DNA from: Globodera rostochiensis
Lineage: Eukaryota > Nematoda > Chromadorea > Rhabditida > Heteroderidae
Reading direction: 5' to 3'
NCBI GenBank assembly: GCA_018350325.1
Contig: JAEVLN010000011.1
Location: forward strand, 2,910,449-2,974,448
Length of the DNA stretch: 64,000 bases
In this document: positions 33,174-44,264 of the stretch, piece after piece
Layout: the number at the start of each line of letters is the position of its first letter
Numbering within the stretch: the first letter of the stretch is position 1
The notes under the pieces: model-generated
The model's input: the letters and a program-made list of their open reading frames with translations, nothing else
What the model was told of the DNA's origin: nothing
Database searches by the model: none
Made by a program: the position numbers and the translations under genes

Positions 33174-34340
33174 TCATTCTTCATCGCCGTCTCCAGCCGT
33201 TAAGAATTTTCTCTTTTCATTTCTCCGTTTTCTAATTTCGCACAGCAAAATGACGACGAAGAGGAGGACGAGGATCGCAATGATAATGCCGAGGGGAAGC
33301 ATCCAGGCCAACTCGCCTGTCGGACAAAGAATCCGTCGGGCGGTTGATTTGAATGGGTTAGGCGAAGATTTGGTCATTACGGACTTTCAGCTCTTTAAAG
33401 GCCTTTCCAAATCCCTCCCCGTCTCACTTTTCACTCGCAATTTTCTCTCTATTATTATGCCGCCGGACGTCTTCTTGTCCCTTTTGTTGTTGGCGGAGTT
33501 GCGCGCCCGGCAGGAGTACGTGTCGCCGTCCTCGAAAGTGACGTTGCGGATCACCAGCGCACCGTCGCTCTGCACTTTTACCCGCTGATCTCCGCGCAAC
33601 TGAAGCACAATTGCATTAAAATCTTCATTTTCTTCCCCCCCCCCCTCCGTGCCTCCAGGACGCCCTTCCGCCACGTCACTTCCGGCTTCGGATGTCCGTA
33701 CACCGGACACTCCAACCGCGTGTCCTCGCCGCGCTTTGCATTCACTCCGCCAACTTCGAAGTGAAAGGCGTCCTTCTCGTCGATGCGCAATGAAGCGTTG
33801 TTGAGCACCACCGGACGAACTGAAAGCGTGCGGCGATTCGGAAGAAGGACTAAACTCACGGTGGACAGCGATTTCTCCCCTCGCATTTCCGAAACCCTTC
33901 GTTCGAATATGGCACGTCCAATTGCCGGCATAAGACGCAAAAACCTTGAGGCGTTGGTTGGCTAATTTGTAATTCACATTTCTGTAACTTTACTTGCTCA
34001 AGACTCAATGTCCCATTGAAGGCGTTGTCCGTGCTGAGGTTGGCGGGGTAACTCACTCCGTTGTGTGTAAAATCTGTGAGAATGAACAGCGAGAAATTAG
34101 ACAATTAATTGTTTGTAATTTTAAAAATGAAAATCTGGGGAAAATTCATTTACAAATTTCTTCAGTGTCCAATGCGGACTCTCTGCGCGAGTCCCTGAGA
34201 GTTAGAAGTCGGGCATCCACCGCATAGCACCACAGCAGCAACGGATCGGTCGTCTGCAGCAGTCCTTGAGGACCGGCGCGGCCATGCTTTACCTGGGCAG
34301 AAATACTAATTTTAAAAATGCTAAGAAGGACAAAACGCAT
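33174..34340 (-). CDS. Ig-superfamily type I membrane protein (basigin/neuroplastin-like)
   Basis: The N-terminus MRFVLLSIFKISISAQ is a signal peptide (exon from 34340). A first, less regular Ig-like domain contains NGVSYPANLSTDNAFNGTL and ASYAGNWTCHI, the G-N-W-x-C marking the second Ig cysteine. A second I-set domain has RLECPVYGHPKPEVTWRKG and VIRNVTFEDGDTYSCRA. A transmembrane segment follows (LPLGIIIAILVLLFVVILLC), then a short basic tail KRRNEKRK and an acidic end, stopping at 33174. Order and size fit the basigin/neuroplastin family of transporter chaperones and adhesion molecules. The TM lacks the central Glu of vertebrate basigin, so assignment is to the superfamily only. One 43-bp intron near 34010 was inferred from phase. 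Confidence 0.7.
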
Positions 34341-34416
34341 AATCGCGACGAAGTATCCAATTCAGGGAGGGAGGGAGAGGTGTGGGCCCAGACAATTTTT
34401 TAAAATGGCACGAGAG

Positions 34417-34706
34417 GTACTGACCAGGGGTGCCAGAATGCCCTTTATTAATGGCAAATGCCATTATTTTGAAATTTGCCATTACATTTGCCATTATTCG
34501 ATGCCATTACAATTAGAGCCTGACTTGAGCTTCGAGCGAGATTTCGAGTCAAGATTTTTCGAGATCTCGAGACGAGATTCTCGAAAAATCTCGCAACATT
34601 TCTTCGAGACGAATTCTCGTCTCGACCGGGCTCTAATTACAATGCCATTTCTTATAAGCCGTTTGCCATTTTTCCTCGCTGATGATCTGGCAGCCCTGGT
34701 ACTGAC
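34417..34706. mobile_element. hAT-type MITE containing a nested hAT-type MITE
   Basis: The outer element is 34425-34698, beginning CAGGGGTGCCAGA and ending inverted TCTGGCAGCCCTG, with exact 8-bp duplications GTACTGAC at 34417-34424 and 34699-34706. Its own interior repeats gccatta/taatggc words. Inside it sits 34514-34635, beginning TAGAGCCTGACTTGAG and ending ACCGGGCTCTA, with exact duplications ATTACAAT at 34506-34513 and 34636-34643. The inner one is full of TCTCGA/TCGAGA words, like the element at 18364. Confidence 0.93.
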
Positions 34707-34716
34707 GTTTTAGGGA

Positions 34717-35187
34717 CAACATGTGATAGTGCTGAATCCGCAATTCTGTATATTCCCCACATTGTAAATTGCCCCAAATTGTTCCCTCTGATTTAGCCAT
34801 CCCCCATAAACATGTCTGCCCAATGCCAAGCCATCCTCCTAATCCTATCCAATGCCAAACTCGCCCATCTGTTACATAAGCATCCTTCCCCATTCAAATA
34901 TCTGTTCATCGCCCCAATCCCGTCTGCTCTGAGTCTTATCCCCCCGCCCACCTCGTGTCACTATTTAAGTTCACCCCAAACTCCCATTCGGGGGTCCACC
35001 ACTTCCCATTGTGGGTCTTCGGGTCTGATGCTCTGAGACTGCTTTTTTGGAGTCGGTCGAGACCACAGACCAAATCCCGCCTCCCAATCACCATTTTATG
35101 CTTATAATGCCTTTCCTTTCCAATAAATTATCCTCTCCTCTTTGGACTTTAAAAGGGTCTTAAACCCCTATAACCGCGGACACAACA
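34717..35187. mobile_element. Solo LTR
   Basis: The element 34722-35182 (461 bp) begins TGTGATAGTG and ends ..GCGGACA (TG...CA). It is flanked by the exact 5-bp duplication CAACA at 34717-34721 and 35183-35187. It carries a TATA-like ctatttaag near 34969 and an AATAAA near 35122, placed as in an LTR promoter and polyadenylation region. No internal retrotransposon sequence or second LTR follows, so it is a solo LTR. Confidence 0.8.
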
Positions 35188-36897
35188 GATAGACAGCACG
35201 CAACCAACCGGAATTGTTACGATTGCCGGACCCCGGGCGCGTGGCCAAATTTTGTTGGATTGTGAGAAGGATTCGGCACTCGTCAAAGTGTGAGGAGGTT
35301 GAGCAATTGAAACAAAGGCGATGATGAGGAGGAAAAGCGAAGTCAGAGATGGGAAGAAGTTGTTTGGTGTTAATGATAATGAAGAACTCGGTCGTTGTTG
35401 TAAGGACATCGTGGGAGGACGCTGTGAATTAGTTCTTCAGTTTCTAAAACGGCGGTGAAAGAAATGAGAGGAAGTGCCGTGTGAAGGATTGTCACAAGAC
35501 ACTTTCTGATCAGTCCATCAAAGAGCAGATCTGTTGACAAGATCAATATGAATGTTAGAGGAGATGGTCGCAAGAAAACAAGCGGAACTCCTGCAGAGGG
35601 GCAAACGAAGGGGGGGGGGACAGCTGTCGGCAGAGGAGGGGGGGGGATTGGGGATAAGGGATGGGGACAATGGTGATGAGCTGCTCATTTAGAAGAGATT
35701 TGTCCCCCCCCCCCCCTCCTCCGATGTCTTTCCCCAAATGGATTTCTTTTGCATCTTTCGCGTGCCCCACCCCCCCCAACCGTAAATGGAATCATTCCCT
35801 CTCCTCGTTCCCAATCGACGCAAAATTAAAAAAAGCAAAATAAAAGGACGAGTACACTGAAAAAGTGTCGCACATAAATGAATAAGTAGGGAGGGAAGGA
35901 GGAAAAGCCGAGAGTTAAGATGAGCGAATGGAGAGAGAATTGAGTGGGGGGGGGGGGGGGGGATTTTCAGTGGTGTTGGGAGTGTGAGAGGGCATTCCAA
36001 GCGCCGGGAGCGTCGGCCAGCTAATTCAATTCTTCACTTTGCCAACCCATCCTCTCCTACTAGTTGGACTTTCGCTTTGGTTCCAAGTAACAAAATGGCA
36101 CTATTTAACGGGAGAGAGAGGAGGGCATTTGTAGCGAGAAAAAGAGAGTCGGTGGGCGGAAAGGGGGGGGGGGCCAATAGTGGGAAAACAATGCGTGCAA
36201 ATGGGGGGGGGGGATGTTGTACAACACCAACAAGTCAACATCTTTCCCTTTATGCAGTTGAGGGTCGTCGCACGGATTCATTTCCAATTGCACCCTTTCT
36301 TCTCCACCCCCCCCCCCTTTATTACCTAACAAAACAATAATTTTGGAAATAATAATTAGTCAACGGAAGGGAGGGGAATTCTCCATAAATGTGAGGATTG
36401 AAGAACAAATTTTTATATTTTAGCGCCTAAAGGCGCTCAAATTTCCTTTCGAAAACAAAGACACACGTTAGTTCTCTAATGGAGTCCAATTTATTCTGAA
36501 TTGCATTTGAATTGAAAGCTAAATAAATATTTGACAAATGTTTGGGATGGAATGCACAAATAAGCAGAGCATTTGGACAAGTTGAACGAAATCTGGCATT
36601 TGCTTGCAATTTATCTTGCGAATTACCAAAAAAAGGCTCTTCGCAACAGCACCGTATTTAGAAATGTCTTTTTTGTTAAAAAACAGAGGGGTTTCGTTAT
36701 TTATAATTTTAAAACTCCCGACAGAATTCTTAACTCGTAGTTTTCTAGGTACGGCCTGATTCGCAATGCTTACCGAAACCAAACAACGCCCGGCCACTTA
36801 ACAAAATCAATGATCAAAATAAATTAAATTTCCTCATTTGTCAGAATGAATAAATTCAGACCACAAACATTTTAACAAAATGGTCAATGTTCTCAAT
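35188..36897. other. Intergenic, G/C-run-rich
   Basis: No exon recognised. G-runs of 9 or more occur at 35611, 35639, 35947, 36165 and 36208, and C-runs near 35705, 35770 and 36307. The long reading frames here are low-complexity products of those runs. Confidence 0.45.
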
Positions 36898-38687
36898 TCA
36901 TTTCCGCAGCAATTCGTTGAATTTGTCTTTTAAAAAGTTTCGCTGCTGATTTTCAGTCGACCGTACCTGAAATCCCACAGCGAATTTTGTTGCAAAATTA
37001 CAATTTGTACCTCCAAAATGAAATTTTCGTCCTCGAACGGAAGTCCGTTGTAGTTCTTGACCACCTGAGCCGCGTGGTATTTGTTGGCAAACTGAACGAC
37101 AGCCTCGCCAACAGCACGGTATTCGACATGGAGGGGGCGGAAGTCGGGGAACAGAGAAGCAATTTGGAATTTGTTGAAGGTCGCGGGAAAGCCTTGAGAG
37201 TTTCAAGTGAAAGGAGAGAAGAGATGGCTCAAGGCCTTTGACTGTTGATGTGCTAACAAATGTGTGTGAGATAGGGGCGACCTTTCTTCCTCTCACTAAG
37301 ATTCAATAAAAACAATTTTGTTCGTTGACAGAGTCAAACTGGGGGAAAGCGAAACAACACATGGAGTTGAGGGGAGGGGAGGGAGGGGGGGGGGGGAGGG
37401 ATATTGTACAATAACGGCTTGAGGAGAGAGAGAGGGAATATGCCAGGGAATTTATTTCCTTCTGACACGGCACAAACCAAACATTGTATTGTAAATTTGG
37501 ACCCGCCAACACTTGACCCACCTCTCACAATGACTTCGGCCTCCTCCCTTTTGTCCTCCACTCCGTCCTTTTGGATAGATAATTCATTCGTTTGCTGGTC
37601 AAAAGACACCGGCGATCGATGGTTGAAATTTAGCCCGTCGCCGAAATCGTCTAAAGTTCCAAAAATAATCCAATTAATCTGAACAATTCCTCACTCTTAT
37701 GCAACACAACGCCAACCGAATAGTCCAAATCTTGCGCGGCCAAATTGCGATTTTTGGCCCAATTCACTGTCTGATCACCGAAATTTTGGGACAAGATTTG
37801 TTTGTCGAAAAGGCTGCAGGGCGGAGAAGAATGTCCCACAGAATTGGCGATGACCATTCGGAAATTGTCCTTCTTCCTTCGGCTTGGTTTGACGTTTTCA
37901 CTTTAAGAAAGAAAACTAAAAGACGGAATTCGGGAAATATTTCGTTTTGATTCCTCAACAGAACCAATACCCGCCGAAATTCCGTAAAATCATGGCGAAC
38001 TCGAACGCATTCATTAAGCCCCGCTTAAATTAATGTGGTCAAATTCAATACTTAGGTCTGGCCATAATTTGATTAAGTCGTCGAGCGATCCACTGATTCA
38101 TTCTGAACATGACTTCGTCCATTTGGTAGCATTTGAAGTAATTGAGTGCGTTCTCCGCGAGGACACCTCAAAAAGAGAAAGCCAGCTCTGTTCCACCGCA
38201 GACTTAGGTACAGACCTTGGCCTATCAAAACCCCGGTGTGCGATAGATCTTTGAGCAATTGGTGCTCAATCGAACCCTTGGAAGGCAGCACGTGAATGAC
38301 ATAACTGACCTAAAAGGAGGGAATGATTCCAAAACTCAAAGCAAACAAACGTCCGGATGTGAGCGATTAATCGTTTGATAGCACTTTGTAACTTCCTCAA
38401 CTGACCCGGGAGTCGCATATCTAAAGGGAAGTAATATTAGAAATCATGTTTCTATTATTTGTCAACATTAAAGTTACAAAAGAAACTCCGCCGATGGCAT
38501 GAAAAAATGCCAAAAATTCCGCTGAACGGCAGCCTTCTCCAATTCCTCAACCATCCACAGGCCAAATCTTCTAAAAAGGCGTGCATAACACCATCTAACA
38601 AAACAAAAAGTCTCACTCAAACTCAGGAACTAGCTCCGGGCCCGCAACTGAACAGATCATGCCCCATTTCATCTTCGAAAAATCCAT
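36898..38687 (-). CDS. Unrecognised protein with C-terminal RRM
   Basis: I do not recognise the family. The start at 38687 (MDFSKMKWGMICSVAGPE) follows a GAGTTTTTAG acceptor near 38737, so trans-splicing is likely. The first exons join in phase and give FGLWMVEELEKAAVQRNFWH, YATPGSVEEVTKCYQ, HPDVSYVIHVLPSKG and NALNYFKCYQMDEVMFR. The middle (38070-37900) is uncertain. Later exons give NWAKNRNLAAQDLDYSVGV and an acidic stretch DGVEDKREE. The end is an RRM: EVIVRGFP (RNP2-like), LFPDFRPLHVEYRAVGEAVV, FANKYHAAQVVKNYNGLPF, then a helical tail NQQRNFLKDKFNELLRK ending at 36898. The intron before the RRM (about 37523-37205) is long and contains a G-run. The gene starts 180 bp downstream of cyclin K on the same strand. 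Confidence 0.6.
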
Positions 38688-38866
38688 TTTATGAACGATT
38701 GACCCTTTCAAAACAAAGCAAAGGCTTAAACCCTAAAAACTCAACAAACATTTAAAGGTAACAGATATGTTCGAATAACAAAAGGCTAAAACATCGCTTT
38801 AAGAATAAAACTTTATTTCAAGATTATCGAACAAATTAAGAAGGTCAGAAAGAGTCTCATTTGCTG

Positions 38867-40054
38867 CTATCCCATTTCAAGTGCAATCGCTTCGTCGATG
38901 TGATTCTCTTCGGGAGGTCCGATGGCGTCCAGCACTTTGTGGCAAATGTCATCCATCAGAGACACCGACAGATTTTGCACGTACTTTTGAACGGAAACAA
39001 TAGCTGCGTTTGAGAGGTGCAACAAACTCACAATATTCCACCATTCGATGTTGGAGTCAATTTGGAAAGGCTTTTCCACCGCCCGTTCGAGTTTGAAGGA
39101 CATGTAAAGCATGGAAATGGCGAGTACCTTCAAAAAACAATCAACAGAATGGCTTTTTAGTTGTTGGGTTTAAAGGAACTAACTTCCGGCTCCCACAGAA
39201 GGCACAAAGTTGTGCCCAACGAATCGTTAAGAAAGGTCCACGCGTCCGTCACAATTTTGCTCATGTAATCTTTGTCGAACCGAAATCCTTTGGCATATTG
39301 AATCAAAAAAGTGTACTAAATTTCACAAAATAATTTGTGCCAAAATATTTTTTTAAAAAACGCACGGGATGTTCAACGTGGAGGTCGAAACGCAACGTCT
39401 GAAGCAAAATCCGTTCAGCCAGCATCAAATCTTCCTGAACCGGTAGAAATCAAGCTAATTGCGAAAAGGACAAAAAAAAACTGGCTAAAAAAATTGTGGT
39501 AAAAGAAACAAATTTCGAATTCCAGTGGAGGGAGGATCAACACCGTAAAACAAACTCTCAAAAGAATCAAAAAATGCATTTAGCAATGTGGTAACACTGA
39601 GAACATACCGGTGTTTCGTCCAAAGTGAATTGATCATAGAAATGTTTTTGTCCAATCGTCAGAATATCGCGACATTTTTTGGGCGTTTCTTCAACTTTAC
39701 CAGCCAGAAAAAGACACGCCAATGCCATCACCTTGAAACATTAATTTTAGTCAAATATTTCAAATTTCAGGTTTAATCACATTTTTCGGGTGATCCTTAA
39801 AGGAATGGAACATGTAAAAGCGGTGGAAGAACACACAGGCCGTTGCAAGGGTCGGGCTCGCCTTCCTGTGGAAAAGTCAGATTAAAACTTCCTTAACTAT
39901 TCTCCCACAAGTTAAGTGCCTTTCCGACCTCCTTGATCACTTTGACACCGTCTCGACGACAACCGTCTTCCTGTTCCAAGGAAAAGCCCATAATGACCGA
40001 AGGAGTCCGTTTCATATCCTCGGAATCCCACAGCCAATGTGTGTTCACACTCAT
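38867..40054 (-). CDS. CCNK: Cyclin K (partner of CDK12/13)
   Basis: Transcriptional cyclin that activates CDK12/13 on RNA polymerase II. It begins [19 protein letters not shown], parallel to human CWYWDKKDLAHTPS. It continues [78 protein letters not shown] and a last exon from 39133 ([19 protein letters not shown]) to [12 protein letters not shown]. It stops at 38867 directly after the second cyclin fold, so the long Pro-rich tail of vertebrate cyclin K is absent. A TTTTTTTAG acceptor sits 19 bases before the ATG, a good spliced-leader site. It lies 290 bp downstream of the eIF4B-like gene. Confidence 0.92.
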
Positions 40055-40343
40055 TTTAATATTATTGAATGTCCTAAAAAAAGTTAAAGCGAGTTCTTTT
40101 TTTTCGAAAAAAGGGATATATTCACGTATTTGAGGAACGGTTTTTTTAATCGTTAACGGAACATCTGTGCCAATTTTTCATTTCGGGAAAACAAAATGCT
40201 GATGATCCATCAATTTAAAGACAAATAGAATAGTTTCTCTGTGGAACAATGGGATTTTTGTCAAGAGGCAAACAATATAAGCAGTGGAAAACGTGGGGAG
40301 AGAGGGCCAAAAGTCAAATAATTATTTTGGTGCTATTCAATCG

Positions 40344-43058
40344 TCAATCAAAATCGTCTACATCGCCCTTTTTATCCAACAAGGCGTCGAATTTGTTCGT
40401 ATTTGCTATGGTCTTAAATTAAAAGGCAATTATTACAGTTACTGCCTGTAAAAGCGTTAGTTTACATTTTTTTCCTGCTTTTTCTTCTTGCCACCTTTGT
40501 TGGGTTTCTTCTTCCCCGATTTTCCACTCGCCAATTGCTTCACAAGTTCCTCGCTCTTCGATTGTTGTTGTTGGTGTCCATTATTCACGGCAGTGGCGGA
40601 GAAGGGTTTAGAAGTTGCTGAGAGGGAAGAGGACTTCACTGGCGCTGAAGATTTGTCCGATGCTGCAACGGATGCGCTTTTCTGTGGTGGCAACGTTGTC
40701 AAGACAGGAGAGTTCTCCTGTGTCGAGACTGCGTAAGATTTCTCCGGTGCAATATCGGATGAGCTTTTCTCCTGTGGCAAGTCAAAAGCGTTCTCCCCTG
40801 CAGCGATGGACGAAAATTTCTCCGGTGCTGAAACAGACGAACACTTCTCAGGCGTCTGAACGGAAGTGTTCTCCCGTGCAGCGACGGATGAAGACTTTTC
40901 CGGTGAGTGTCTCTTTGAGCATCCTGACAAGTTGCTTCGGCTGGCAACCTTTTTGGGATTTTTCTGTGGACTCTTCGCATTATTGCTTCTTGTCCACACT
41001 TTCTTTGTCAAGATCGAATGAATCGGGTTTTCGTTTTTCTGATGGTCAGAACATGGACGTAGCGGAACAACGGGTTTCGAGATGGGCTAAAAGACGGTTA
41101 TGGAACCGATTATATAGTAATATAGCATGAACGAAAAAATAAAATAACGTAATTTGTTACCTTTTTGTGCAAATCAGGCCCTATGCTGCGATTGATTTGG
41201 ACTTCTTCGGAAACTGTCTTTTCGAGTATCCTGACATTTTGATGTTCTGGTTGTTCAGCCTTCTGACGTTGCTCAATTGACTCTTCACGGAGCTTCTTTT
41301 CAACACTTTGTAATTTCCCAGCTGCGTCAATTGGTTTTGCACCACCGAATGGGTCGGGCCTTCGTTTTTCTGCAAAATTAATTTTATGAGCAATACCAAT
41401 TGGGATCCAGGATTGACTTTAAACCCAGAGTTGATCCCACAATGCCAACATTTACAATGAATAAAAAGATGCACATTTTCAATAAAAAATGAAAGAAATG
41501 TATACAAACCTTCCAACGGATGGATATTTCTGTAGCTCAACAACTGCTCTTCCAATTTTAGGGCAGTAAAATGAACCGTTTTTGGGGGATCCGTTGATGG
41601 AAGCACGTACTCAAGCCTGACTTCCTTGCTATCGGTTGCCTAAATCCATGTTTTATTGCAAAAAAAAAAAACTGCTGCTTTACCTTCCCATCCATCATCA
41701 GTATCTGGACACAACATTCGAAATTCCTTGCCATTAACATACAAGACTGTGGAGCTCCATGAAACCGATTTTGATAGACGTGTACTGCGTATAGCTGCAA
41801 AACAAAATAGACTGCGCTTAACTTAACTGTCCGAAGTTCCTAACAAGAACGAAGCCAGAATTTTTTTCGGGGAGGGGGGGGGGCCCACCCTGGCCACGCC
41901 CTTGGTTCCTAAATGTGTTAATCATCTAATTAGCTTTTGGAATGAACAAGAGGTGCGCCAGGTCAGACATCCCGTATAATACATGATTTGCCAGGGCGCC
42001 GCCGAAAATTTTATTGATTTTTCTCATTACGCTACTATTAATTAGAGCATCCGATTTTATTTCATTTCCAATTCCTTGTATTTGAAAATATCTTTTAGTT
42101 TCACGGATGACATCAGATTTATCATATGACACAGGGCCGTAACCAGAAAAAAATTTCAGGGGAGGGGCAAGCCAAAAAAGTCGATTCGTAGGAGTGCATT
42201 TTTGCGTTTAATTATATTTTCTTAAGCAGTTTTTTCCGAAAAAAAAGTTCGGATTTCGTTAAATTTTTAGTATTTTGTTTAAAATTTTGCGTAAAAATCA
42301 AAATCGCCGATTTTCGAATTTTTAAAAAATACAAGTTTTTTTGAAAACTTCTGGGGTATGGGGAGAGTCGGCGGTGCCGATAGGTGCAGCCGGGAAAAAT
42401 TTTTGAGTTTTTCTGATGCAATTTGTTAAGAAAAAGTGCAAAACAATAGGGTCCCCCCTATGTTTTTTTTCTCAAATTTCATTTCGGGGGGGGGGGGGGA
42501 ATTCCCCGCCCCCTTCTCAGATCCGGAATCTACGCCCCCCGATTACCCCTATAAAAACCCTTTTAGCGGATTAGATTAGATTAGATCATGTCATATGATA
42601 AATCTGATGTCATATCCGTGATCAGCGTATTCGTAATTTGATTCCAATGTTGGTTAATGTAATTTAGAAAACATACGTGTTTGTGACCGCCAAAAAATCT
42701 ATACATCTCCATGTTTGCGTTGTCATTGTCACACGCTGAGTCGATGGGCAAATTTGTAGCAAAAATGTAAAACGGTCCATCGTGATCAATGTCAGCTGAA
42801 AATGATTCAGCTGTAGCAGTTTCGTCCTAAATGAAATCAGTGTAATTGTGAAGAGGATAAGGTAATCGGGTTGTTAATAAACCGTGTTAACCGGAAAAAT
42901 GGTTTCCATGGTCCGATTCAATGGCCTGGCAGTGATTTGATGTTAAAACATACCTGATGGTTGTTGACAATCTCGCTCCAGTTCCCAATCTCTGAACTGT
43001 GATCTCTAAGCAAATCTTGCAGAATGGAACTAGAGCTGCCCATTGTAGCTTCTGCCAT
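40344..43058 (-). CDS. eIF4B/eIF4H-like translation factor (DRR-2-like)
   Basis: RRM protein of the type that stimulates eIF4A helicase. Exon 1 (43058-42954) is MAEATMGSSSSILQDLLRDH..., ending SEIGNWSEIVNNHQ. Exon 2 begins DETATAESF and starts the RRM (GPFYIFATNLPID). After an 880-bp intron, exon LYAVHVYQNRFHGAPQSCM completes it. The signature DPFGGAKPIDAAGKLQSVEK matches eIF4B SIFGGAKPVDTAAREREVEE. A long Ser-rich region with a degenerate PEKSSSVAA repeat follows, then a Lys-rich patch (GKKKPNKGGKKKK) and a last exon 40412-40344 ending TNKFDALLD plus an acidic tail, as in C. elegans DRR-2. The RRM RNP1 is poorly conserved. Choice between eIF4B and eIF4H is not possible from this sequence. 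Confidence 0.8.
41800..42680. repeat. MITE-filled intron of the eIF4B-like gene
   Basis: Contains two members or fragments of the GGCACGTAGCC family: 41841-41906 (gccagaattttttt, G-run, ggccacgccc) and 42131-42536 (gggccgtaaccagaaa..., gtcggcggtgccgatagg, G-run). Between and after them are inverted tcatatgataaatctgatgt stretches (42110-42130 and 42585-42615) that suggest another, older element. Confidence 0.65.
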
Positions 43059-44173
43059 TTTTGGAGACAAAATTTTTTCTTAAGATAAATCGTAAATCCT
43101 GCCAAAGAACAAATTTTTTCATTAAAATTCCCAGCCTGAGGAAAGTGGAGAGTGAACCACCACATCCCCGATCTCACCAAATGAAAGAAAAAACGGTACT
43201 TATGCGTGGACGAAATAAATGCGACAAAAATAAATCCTGGAAATTGTTCGAATTCTGGTCCGGGGCTCGAAATTGAAGTCAGATCAGGGTGAGTAACTGC
43301 TTTAGCAGGTTTTCCTGCTTTTTGGGGGTTTTCCTGCTATGTTTTTACATTTTGGCCCGCTTTTGTCTGCTTTTTGGAGTTTTCCTGATTTTTGCCGCTT
43401 TTTAAATTCTCTAGGAATTCTCGCATGTCCAAATTAATTTTTGTTTGGATTCTTGGCCACACAAAAAATTAATTATTTGTTTTTAAATTTTGTCGCTTTA
43501 CTTTTGACGCAGTAAAAAGGGGGTGCCGACATTTCGTCTGCGCGACATTTTGTCTACACGACATTTCGTCTACGCCAAATTTGGTAAAGCCCCGCCCGGT
43601 TACCCGTCAGTTTTCCTACCCTTATTAGGCCGGCTAGAGTTCAGTTTGAAACAGTAGTTGTATTTTTATCAAAACAAAAAATATTAATCGCGTTCAAATG
43701 GCTTGATTTTTCGTCCGAATAAATTTTTCCCGAATTTTTTTTTGTTTACGGATAACATTTTGTACATCTCGCCAAAAATGAGTCAAAAATGAAAGCGTTT
43801 GGAGGGATCAGGAACGCGTAGACGAAATGTCGTATTTCGGCTTAGTAGACGAAATGACGGTAGACGAAATGTCGTATTTTGGCTTAGTAGACGAAGTGTC
43901 GTACATATTTTCGCTTAGTAGACAAAATGTCGCGTTGACGAAATGTCATCCCGCCGAAGTGGTGCAATTGGACATGGGGTCATGTGTGTGTGTGTGACAC
44001 TATTGCTCTATTAAAGTCTAGAAAAAATGCTACAAAAATGCCCTGAACACTTTGTCCCACAATGCTTCTTTAGTTTAGCGAAATGTCGCGTGGGCGAAGT
44101 GTCGCATGCGCGTGGGCGAAATGTCGGAGCCCCAAAAACTGTTTTAAATTCAGTGAGAGATAAGCAAAATGGT
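43059..44173. mobile_element. Word-ended foldback, GACATTTCGTC variant, and flanks
   Basis: The left end at about 43527 reads GGGTGCCGACATTTCGTC and continues with two more gacattTtgtc/gacatttcgtc words. From 43815 to 43950 there are inverted gacgaaatgtc words in about six copies with cttagta spacers, and near 44085-44135 three gcgaaatgtcg words ending CCGACATTTCG inverted (gcgaaatgtcggagcccc). The likely element is 43524-44137. Just upstream (43300-43400) is a ttttcctgcttttt-rich repeat. Confidence 0.6.
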
Positions 44174-44264
44174 AGCCCCGGGCAGGAATCGAACCTACGA
44201 CCTTCGGTGCAGTGATCAGCTTCACACCCAGAACCAATGCTCTTACCAACTGAGCTACCGGGGC
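44174..44264 (-). tRNA. tRNA-like gene with enlarged anticodon region
   Basis: The minus strand folds into most of a cloverleaf: acceptor stem GCCCCGG/CCGGGGC, D-arm GCTC-AGTTGGTAA-GAGC, T-arm GTAGG-TTCGATT-CCTGC. TTTT follows a few bases beyond the 3' end, as a Pol III terminator would. The anticodon arm can pair TTGGT with ACCGA, but the loop between them is 24 nt instead of 7, consistent with a 17-nt intron. The base at position 33 would be C rather than U, so the anticodon cannot be called with confidence. It may be a tRNA pseudogene or SINE source. Confidence 0.5.

Noticed and set aside
36498..36797. Minus-strand frame of 92 codons as a small gene
   Set aside because: No domain, no signal peptide and AT-rich codon use; no neighbouring exon joins it in phase.
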